A stretch of 8,251 bases of DNA, taken from Synergistaceae bacterium. Lineage in GTDB: Bacteria > Synergistota > Synergistia > Synergistales > Synergistaceae. The DNA lies in contig JAAZCN010000129.1 in NCBI GenBank assembly GCA_012513245.1, positions 1 to 8,251 of the forward strand. Reading direction: 5' to 3'. The position numbers were made by a program, and so were the translations under genes. The notes under the pieces were generated by a model, which did not search any database, was not told where the DNA came from, and was given only the letters and a program-made list of their open reading frames with translations. This document shows positions 1 through 4,327 of the stretch, piece by piece (the first letter of the stretch is position 1; each line of letters starts with the position of its first letter).

Positions 1-78
1 AACAATTTAGGGCTTGAGATGGTCATTTATGCAAAAAAAGAAGATGGGGCCTTGATACCAATAACAAAACATAAATAG
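1..78 (+). CDS. C-terminal end of an unidentified protein (partial)
   Basis: An open frame enters from the left edge and stops with TAG at 76-78, giving 25 residues that end in ALIPITKHK. The composition (mixed hydrophobic and charged residues, with a beta-strand-like LEMVIYAKKEDG segment) looks like a real protein tail, but 25 codons can stay open by chance. I do not recognise the family. Its position just ahead of a hicAB pair could suggest another small accessory gene, but that is only context. The upstream sequence is needed to decide. Confidence 0.35.
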   Translation, partial: NNLGLEMVIYAKKEDGALIPITKHK

Positions 79-109
79 GACCAAGGAAGGCTGTAAACTT
101 TTGAAAAGA

Positions 110-128
110 GCGGCGAGGAACTTGCCGC
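110..128. repeat. GAA-loop hairpin downstream of the partial gene
   Basis: GCGGCGAG at 110-117 pairs with CTTGCCGC at 121-128, with one G-T wobble and a GAA loop. There is no T-run after it, so it is not a standard intrinsic terminator. It lies 32 bp after the stop of the partial gene and could protect or end that transcript. Confidence 0.45.
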
Positions 129-143
129 GGGAAGGGGACCCAC

Positions 144-158
144 ATTGGGGTCAGACCT
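144..158 (+). repeat. 15-bp GGGGTCAGACC direct repeat, copy 1
   Basis: The 15 bases ATTGGGGTCAGACCT are repeated exactly and in the same orientation at 1347-1361. From memory, TGGGGTCAGACC-like strings are common next to REP-associated (Y1/IS200-like) transposase genes in bacterial genomes. No transposase is visible here, so this may be a solo end or scar. The two copies bracket hicAB. Confidence 0.6.
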
Positions 159-327
159 ACACAATTAACAAAATGAGGATAATTTGCCACCGCCAGGCAA
201 TAATTGACCGAGAAAACCTGAAATGTACAGTGTACAGTACAGTATTATGCGGCATACCCATGAAGACTTCTAAATCCCTCTGGATTGAAAAAACCTAATT
301 AACTCTTATACCTATACGCTTTTTTAC

Positions 328-386
328 ATGTGTCATTCCAATTATAGGAGATAAAAAAATAACAAATTGACACATATAAAATGTGT
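328..386. promoter_or_regulatory. Candidate HicB operator: three ATGTGT half-sites
   Basis: Half-sites occur as ATGTGTCA at 328-335, TGACACAT at 368-375 and ATGTGT at 381-386. The last two form a palindrome with a 5-bp spacer inside the hicAB promoter. The first two form a wider inverted pair about 40 bp apart. HicB antitoxins with a C-terminal DNA-binding domain are known to repress their own operons by binding palindromes over the promoter. The assignment to this HicB is inference. Confidence 0.5.
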
Positions 387-394
387 GTTAGAAT
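367..394 (+). promoter_or_regulatory. Promoter of hicAB
   Basis: There is a perfect -35 TTGACA at 367-372 and a -10 TAGAAT at 389-394, separated by 16 bp. Transcription would start near 401, about 35 nt ahead of hicA. The palindrome ACACAT-ATAAA-ATGTGT (370-386) overlaps the -35 box and fills the spacer, which is where an autorepressing antitoxin would be expected to bind. Confidence 0.7.
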
Positions 395-434
395 GTACTG
401 AGAATAAACAACAAAGTTAGTAGGTGGTGAGTCT

Positions 435-644
435 GTGACAGCTAAACCTAACTACGTACCAGGTAAAGACTATAGTCGCAAAGAACTACTTAAATTAATT
501 GTAGCACAAGGCTGGAGTGTAGAATCAAAGGGTAAGACTGGGCATTTGGTATGTAGAAAAAAGGGAGAAAATCCGTTTGATATTCCTATGGATCCATCCA
601 AGAAAACAAAACAAAAAATTCTTAAATTAATCGGTCTTAAATAA
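435..644 (+). CDS. hicA: HicA-family mRNA interferase toxin
   Basis: This 69-residue protein has the HicA layout: a helix SRKELLKLIVAQGW (about 14-27), a beta hairpin with GKTGHLVCRKKG (33-44), then DIPMDP and a terminal helix KTKQKILKLIGL. HicA toxins have a double-stranded-RNA-binding-like fold and cleave mRNA in a translation-independent way. His37 in the TGHL turn matches the conserved catalytic histidine of the family (usually GSHH or GDHR, so the second His is replaced here by Leu). The GTG start at 435 is supported by GGTGGTGAG (423-431), close to the ideal Shine-Dalgarno sequence and suitably spaced. No other in-frame start fits. The toxin comes first and the antitoxin second, the usual hicAB order. 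An intact histidine argues for an active toxin. Confidence 0.9.
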   Translation: MTAKPNYVPGKDYSRKELLKLIVAQGWSVESKGKTGHLVCRKKGENPFDIPMDPSKKTKQKILKLIGLK

Positions 645-665
645 TTAACTTATGATAGTAGTCGG

Positions 666-686
666 GGGCGGGATTCCTTCCCGCCC
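666..686 (+). promoter_or_regulatory. GC-rich hairpin between hicA and hicB
   Basis: GGGCGGGA (666-673) pairs perfectly with TCCCGCCC (679-686) across the loop TTCCT. It starts 22 bp after the hicA stop and ends 51 bp before hicB. No T-run follows, so full termination is unlikely. It could stop 3' decay of the hicA message, or partly attenuate read-through. Confidence 0.6.
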
Positions 687-736
687 AACACTTAGAAAAA
701 AATAAATTACATAATCATTAGGATGGTGAGATTAAT

Positions 737-1180
737 ATGGCAGATAATCGAAAGAATCTAGAATTATATGCCTTCCCGGCGATATTTGAAGCCGATGTGG
801 AAGATGACGGTCAAATATGCGTATCGTTCCCTGACCTGCCCAGTTGCTTCTCCAATGGGAAAACGGTAGCAGAAGCATTAACAGAGGCTACTGAAGCGCT
901 GGAAAACGTTCTGTACTGGATGGAAAATGATGGCAACCCAATACCTGAGCCTTCTGATATCCGCAGTATACATTGTTCTGGTAATCAATTTACTTCACTT
1001 ATAGTGACTGACATGGCAGCTGCAAGAAGGGCATGGGATAATAGAAGCGTAAGTAGGACAGTTACAATGCCTGCATGGCTGGATGAGCTTGCCAGAAAAG
1101 AGGATATTAACGTGTCACAAATACTGCAGCAGTCGATAAAAAAACTTCTTGGAGTTAATCAGAGCGCTAAATTAGCATAA
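737..1180 (+). CDS. hicB: HicB-family antitoxin with C-terminal DNA-binding domain
   Basis: This protein has 147 residues in two parts. Residues about 10-75 (YAFPAIFEADVEDDGQICVS, then PDLPSCFSNGKTVAEALTEA) match the HicB degenerate RNase H-like fold, with its FPDLPSC turn and the helix that contacts HicA. Residues about 103-140 (SVSRTVTMPAWLDELARKED, then INVSQILQQSIKKLLG) match the C-terminal ribbon-helix-helix-type DNA-binding domain of longer HicB proteins. It neutralises HicA and should autorepress the operon through the palindrome at 370-386. The ATG at 737 follows GGATGGTGAG (721-730), echoing the hicA ribosome site. The 92-bp gap from hicA is unusually wide, since many hicAB pairs nearly touch, and it holds the hairpin at 666-686. 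Full length, with no sign of decay. Confidence 0.92.
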   Translation: MADNRKNLELYAFPAIFEADVEDDGQICVSFPDLPSCFSNGKTVAEALTEATEALENVLYWMENDGNPIPEPSDIRSIHCSGNQFTSLIVTDMAAARRAWDNRSVSRTVTMPAWLDELARKEDINVSQILQQSIKKLLGVNQSAKLA

Positions 1181-1280
1181 AAGAGTCAGCCGCACGAAAA
1201 ATTTTAACAGAATACGAAAATTTTAAAAATTTAAAAAAAGTAAGCTGCTTGAAAAATGAAAATTTCATAAATTGTGTAAC

Positions 1281-1329
1281 CCTCCTGAAAAGTGCAAAAT
1301 AGAGAGCGCTGATCAGGAGGTATTTTTTT
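1281..1329 (+). terminator. Terminator-like stem-loop after hicB
   Basis: CCTCCTGA (1281-1288) pairs perfectly with TCAGGAGG (1313-1320), and a T-run follows (TATTTTTTT, 1321-1329). The 24-nt loop is large for an intrinsic terminator. It lies about 100 bp after hicB, beyond a very AT-rich stretch (about 1195-1270). The right arm also contains AGGAGG, placed 9 nt before an ATG at 1330, so a ribosome-site-masking hairpin is an alternative reading. Confidence 0.55.
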
Positions 1330-1365
1330 ATGGTTAGCACCGCAGTATTGGGGTCAGACCTTTGA
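1330..1365 (+). pseudogene. 11-codon open frame with a perfect Shine-Dalgarno, possible gene remnant
   Basis: ATG at 1330 lies 9 nt after AGGAGG (1315-1320) and is followed by ten more codons and TGA at 1363-1365. The stop falls just after the 15-bp repeat at 1347-1361. This looks like the start of a gene whose body was replaced when the repeat-bearing DNA arrived, or a tiny leader peptide. It may also be chance. Confidence 0.25.
1347..1361 (+). repeat. 15-bp GGGGTCAGACC direct repeat, copy 2
   Basis: This is an exact copy of 144-158 in the same orientation, 1203 bp downstream. Together the two bracket hicAB. Beyond the 15 bp the flanks differ (ACACAATTAAC after copy 1, TTGACATAATG after copy 2). 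Confidence 0.6.
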
Positions 1366-1642
1366 CATAATGTGGATAAATACGTCGGTTTAGTAGCGCC
1401 CGGGGAAGACGATAGGGGCGGTAAGCACCGGTTCCCGAATCTCGAAGTGCACTCGAAATAGTTAATATTACTGCGTCTAAACGCAGCCGCGTGAAGCTGC
1501 GACTGAAAATATGTCGCGTGAAGCGGTGGTGAAGCAGTTGTAAGTGCGGTCGAGACAAACGATAAACGGTGTCCTTCTGATCGGGTGCATACCGGGAAGA
1601 CGGAGGGGGCTCATTGACATGCCCCTCATGTCCACTCCTAAC
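1362..1642. other. Gene-free segment with competing hairpins
   Basis: I see no convincing gene here. The only sizeable open frame (minus strand, about 1648-1334) is rich in Arg, Ser and Leu, has no recognisable domain and runs into the 15-bp repeat, so I do not call it. The segment contains CTGCGT/ACGCAG (1471-1486) and an overlapping alternative, CGCAGC/GCTGCG (1482-1501), which cannot form at the same time. CGCGTGAAGC occurs twice, at 1488-1497 and 1515-1524. Near the right end, GGGGC/GCCCC (1606-1625) and GACAT/ATGTC (1616-1632) also compete. It may be an eroded mobile element or an unknown structured RNA. Confidence 0.4.
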
Positions 1643-1686
1643 GATCATTTGACCATTGTTTGACCATCGTTTGACAACCGTTTGAC
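1643..1686 (-). repeat. 11-bp tandem repeat array A (four units)
   Basis: Four exact-length 11-bp units sit end to end at 1643-1653, 1654-1664, 1665-1675 and 1676-1686. Read on the minus strand they are GTCAAACGGTT, GTCAAACGATG, GTCAAACAATG and GTCAAATGATC. They begin 20 bp after the stop of the minus-strand yjbH-like gene and read GTCAAAC in its sense direction. They belong to the same family as the arrays at 4015-4134, 4225-4257, 6758-6801 and 8148-8235. Confidence 0.9.
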
Positions 1687-1706
1687 TGCCCTACCCGCCC
1701 TCACAA

Positions 1707-3854
1707 TTATTCTCCTTCAATCGCCTCGTAGATGCGATGCTCTCCGTTGAGGTATTCCAAAATCCCATACACTTTTTTCTTTGGTACTTGTGGCTGCTTG
1801 TCTTCTCTGATGTCTCTCATTAGACTCTCGAGCAGGGGGCCTAGTTCTTGGTTGAGCCTTCTTGGATTCAGTTCGCCTATCAGCTTTTCCGGGGTCATCC
1901 ATGCTCCGGGCATTGCTCCGGCGAAGAGTCTGAAGGTTGAGAGCAGAGTGAATTCTTGGTCCCAATAGGTGTTGCTCGGATGTCCGGCGTACCAGAAGGA
2001 TAGTGGAAGATGAAGAATCATTCCTGCGTCTGTGAAACTTTTGCCCTGCGTTTTTCTGTCCGTATCCGTAAAATAGAAGCCTACAGAGGCATCGTTCCAG
2101 TTTCTTATCGCGTCTACTCTGTATCCCTTGTCAGAATCTACAAATTTGCCATATCTGGCAATAATATCCGCATTATAGGTCGAGTCATGGTATCCCAACT
2201 CCGCCCAGTAAGCGCTCCGCCAGTTGTTTTCCCCATTGACCGGCAGATAGTAAGCTTTGCCGTTGTAATACTCGCGCCTGTAGTCAGAAAGTCCGGCAAA
2301 GGAGTCAAAATCCCTCTCTTTTACAACAGATACTCTTCCACCGATCCAGAACGGAGAATCCTTAAGGAAATAACGCCCCCAGAAATTTGCGCCGAAGTAA
2401 TTTTCATCCAGCCATCCAACCTCACCCAGTGCCCATGTACGTTCGTTCAGCTTGTGGATGTAACTGAGCACACCTTTCCATATTCTCGTCTTATCGTTCA
2501 TTTCAGGCTGCCACCAGATATCGATGTCATTATCGATGGGCTGACGTACCTTGAGGTATGCCTCCCAACCCTGAGATGAACGCAGGTGTCCAATGTAATC
2601 AATGTCCAGCCTGCCCATGTAATCATTATCAAGAGTCCTGTCTATCCTTGGCTCATAAGCCAAAGCAATCCTTATGTCAGCTGTGCCGTTTCTGATGCTT
2701 TCTCCGGGTCCGGCCATTACCTGCCATTCTTCGTCGGGAAGCGTGCCATACTTTGTCTTGGGAGCCCATCCTGCCGAATCGTTGTTAAGATCATAGGCGT
2801 TCAACTCGTGGAGCCTTATTAACGCCATCTTCTCGGTATTCAGTTCAATCCGTGAAACAGGATTACCCCTTACCAATGTTGAGAATGAGCATACCTCTGT
2901 ATCCCAGGGGATTTTGTGAGCTGTGAGGATAATGACACGTGCTGTTGCCTCCGCCTGTGATGAATAGCCGATGTTCTCAAATGCGACATGTATTTTTTTA
3001 TCTCCGGCAAGAATCACAGTATTTCTTAATCCGAAACCTTTTTTTCCCAATTCGGCCTGTAGTTCGGAAGCCATCTTTTCCATGTCTGTTTCATCCCAGT
3101 CTGTCAAAAGGGGGTCGTCTGTCTTGGCTTTGTGCTTTCCTCCAAATACGGGCTTACTTAAATCGAACGCGTAATTGATCCCGAAACAGAATTCCTCGCC
3201 TCTTTGGTAGCTCAGACTTCCGTTGAGTCCCCATTCACTTTTGAGGACTATTCCAAAATTATATTTCTTTTTTGCAGGGTCGGGGTGTACTCTTTTGCCC
3301 CCGACACGGTCCTTCGTATAATCGAGAGGGCTGTATTCAGCTTTGAACTCCAGCCATTTCTGAGGTTCCCAGGATATACCTCCGTAAAAACCGTTGTATG
3401 TGTCAGTAGCGTAACCAAGTGTCAGAGCAACATTTGCGTACTTCCATGTTCCTGCCGCGAAATAGGCCTTTCTGATCTCTGTTCCCATCATGTCAAGCGA
3501 ACCGAATGCAAGTGCGGGTCTAAGTCCCTTCTGCTCAGCCAGAAGAAATTTAAGGTCCATAGCTTTATCTTTATAACGTCCGTAGCCGGGGCTGATTATA
3601 TTTGCAGTTGCGAATTCGTTAAGACGGATATTTATCTCAAGCCACGGGAAAAGCCCCAGACTTGCAGACCCACTCCTGTAAGGATAAAAATCGCTGAATG
3701 ATATCCATCCCATTCCGTCACCCGGCATTTCAGCCGAAGGATACTCCCAAAGCCCGGCAAGTCCCGAATTAGAAGGAGAGACAGCATAAGAGGGAATGGC
3801 CAGAAGAAGAAAAACAAGTGAGCAAAAGAAAAGCTTACATCTCTTTACTATCAT
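1707..3854 (-). CDS. YjbH/GfcD-type outer-membrane exopolysaccharide protein
   Basis: This 715-residue protein has a signal peptide (positive start MIVKRCK, hydrophobic core about 8-20, probable cleavage after SYA at 24). The mature N-terminus carries the YjbH-like pattern GLAGLWEYPSAEMPGDG followed by alternating strands rich in Tyr, Trp and Gly (for example LGLFPWLEINIRLNEFA), as expected of a large beta-barrel. Length is close to that of E. coli YjbH. YjbH and GfcD family proteins (Pfam PF06082) lie in exopolysaccharide and group 4 capsule operons and are thought to form outer-membrane barrels that partner polysaccharide export proteins. The last 45 residues are charged and not strand-like, so the protein does not end in a classic aromatic barrel signal. 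The ATG at 3854 has GGAGG (plus-strand CCTCC at 3863-3867) 8 nt upstream. It is transcribed divergently from the SLBB export gene. Family assignment rests on pattern recognition only. Confidence 0.85.
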   Translation of the reverse strand: MIVKRCKLFFCSLVFLLLAIPSYAVSPSNSGLAGLWEYPSAEMPGDGMGWISFSDFYPYRSGSASLGLFPWLEINIRLNEFATANIISPGYGRYKDKAMDLKFLLAEQKGLRPALAFGSLDMMGTEIRKAYFAAGTWKYANVALTLGYATDTYNGFYGGISWEPQKWLEFKAEYSPLDYTKDRVGGKRVHPDPAKKKYNFGIVLKSEWGLNGSLSYQRGEEFCFGINYAFDLSKPVFGGKHKAKTDDPLLTDWDETDMEKMASELQAELGKKGFGLRNTVILAGDKKIHVAFENIGYSSQAEATARVIILTAHKIPWDTEVCSFSTLVRGNPVSRIELNTEKMALIRLHELNAYDLNNDSAGWAPKTKYGTLPDEEWQVMAGPGESIRNGTADIRIALAYEPRIDRTLDNDYMGRLDIDYIGHLRSSQGWEAYLKVRQPIDNDIDIWWQPEMNDKTRIWKGVLSYIHKLNERTWALGEVGWLDENYFGANFWGRYFLKDSPFWIGGRVSVVKERDFDSFAGLSDYRREYYNGKAYYLPVNGENNWRSAYWAELGYHDSTYNADIIARYGKFVDSDKGYRVDAIRNWNDASVGFYFTDTDRKTQGKSFTDAGMILHLPLSFWYAGHPSNTYWDQEFTLLSTFRLFAGAMPGAWMTPEKLIGELNPRRLNQELGPLLESLMRDIREDKQPQVPKKKVYGILEYLNGEHRIYEAIEGE

Positions 3855-3898
3855 TTAGAAAGCCTCCATGAATAAAGACGAATAAATTAATGCTATCC

Positions 3899-3927
3899 AT
3901 TATATATGAACAAATAAAAAATGTGGC
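3899..3927 (-). promoter_or_regulatory. Probable promoter of the yjbH-like gene
   Basis: On the minus strand, a perfect -10 TATAAT (plus-strand ATTATA at 3899-3904) lies 17 bp from a weak -35, GCCACA (3922-3927). This gives a leader of about 40 nt before the ATG at 3854. The weak -35 leaves room for an activator. Confidence 0.5.
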
Positions 3928-3944
3928 GTTTAAAGAAGAATGGC

Positions 3945-3973
3945 TTGCATAAGGATTGCTGATTGCTTATAAT
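3945..3973 (+). promoter_or_regulatory. Probable promoter of the SLBB export gene
   Basis: A perfect -10 TATAAT at 3968-3973 sits 17 bp after a weak -35, TTGCAT (3945-3950). Transcription from here would give a leader of roughly 350 nt containing both repeat arrays at 4015-4134 and 4225-4257 before the start codon at 4328. It lies back-to-back with the yjbH-like promoter. Confidence 0.5.
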
Positions 3974-4014
3974 TGCCCGGTGATGACTGAGGTGTGGGGA
4001 TAGATGAGGAGACA

Positions 4015-4134
4015 GTCAAACGATCGTCAAACTGTTGTCCAACAATTGTCTAACAATCGTAAAATCAAGAGCTAAGGACGGTCAAACGATTGTCCAACGT
4101 TGTCCAACAGTCGTCAAACGATCGTAAGATCAAA
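4015..4134 (+). repeat. 11-bp tandem repeat array B (eight clear units plus spacer module)
   Basis: Clear units are GTCAAACGATC (4015), GTCAAACTGTT (4026), GTCCAACAATT (4037), GTCTAACAATC (4048), GTCAAACGATT (4081), GTCCAACGTT (4092, 10 bp), GTCCAACAGTC (4102) and GTCAAACGATC (4113). Between the fourth and fifth lies a 22-bp spacer (4059-4080, ending AGCTAAGGACG), exactly two units long, so the phase is kept. A degenerate unit, GTAAGATCAAA, closes the array at 4124-4134. Adjacent units create small palindromes such as ACGATCGT and ACAATTGT. Confidence 0.92.
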
Positions 4135-4224
4135 AGACAAGATGTAGTTAAAGCCAGTAAACAATCGTTGAAAGCTAAAAGACCTAGCCTAAGATTCAAG
4201 GCATCAATTATTTTTAATGTTAAC

Positions 4225-4257
4225 AATAGTTTAACAATCGTTTGACGATTGTTTGAC
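4225..4257 (-). repeat. 11-bp repeat array C, inverted relative to array B
   Basis: The three units AATAGTTTAAC (4225-4235), AATCGTTTGAC (4236-4246) and GATTGTTTGAC (4247-4257) are the reverse complement of the array B unit. A weaker unit, TTAATGTTAAC, precedes them at 4214-4224. The middle unit is the exact reverse complement of the array B unit at 4081-4091. CAATCG/CGATTG (4235-4251) is itself a small inverted repeat. The array ends 70 bp before the SLBB gene start. The DNA between B and C (4135-4213) holds no gene. Confidence 0.85.
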
Positions 4258-4327
4258 CGTCTTTATAACCGCTTCACGTGGCATTTTTCCTGCTGCATTT
4301 ACCAATAAACCGGGGGTCTTAATTATA

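Noticed and set aside
224..236. Palindrome-like TGTACAGTGTACA
   Set aside because: It has the form of an operator half-site pair, but it lies about 140 bp before the hicAB promoter with no gene start next to it, and the local GTACAGT repetition could explain it.
101..298. Plus-strand open frame of 65 codons starting TTG
   Set aside because: It runs through the GAA-loop hairpin and the 15-bp repeat, has no recognisable domain and no good ribosome site. I treat it as chance.
1371..1379. Perfect DnaA box TGTGGATAA
   Set aside because: A single box with no cluster, no AT-rich unwinding region and no replication gene nearby. Chance is the simplest reading. The 11-bp arrays are also shorter than typical plasmid iterons and lie by polysaccharide genes, so I do not call an origin.
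1551..1573. Possible degenerate 11-bp unit GACAAACGATA
   Set aside because: An isolated match with a mismatch in the core and no neighbouring units. Not distinguishable from chance.
1334..1648. Minus-strand open frame of 104 codons
   Set aside because: Arg/Ser/Leu-rich, no domain, and it crosses the 15-bp repeat and several hairpins. Non-coding or eroded DNA explains it better.
2010..2579. Plus-strand open frame of 189 codons opposite the yjbH-like gene
   Set aside because: It is the antisense shadow of a gene with a signal peptide, a good ribosome site and family-like sequence. The same applies to the other plus-strand frames between 1732 and 3701.
4015..4134. Possible CRISPR array
   Set aside because: Units are 10-11 bp with no spacers between them and no cas genes, so this is a tandem repeat and not a CRISPR.
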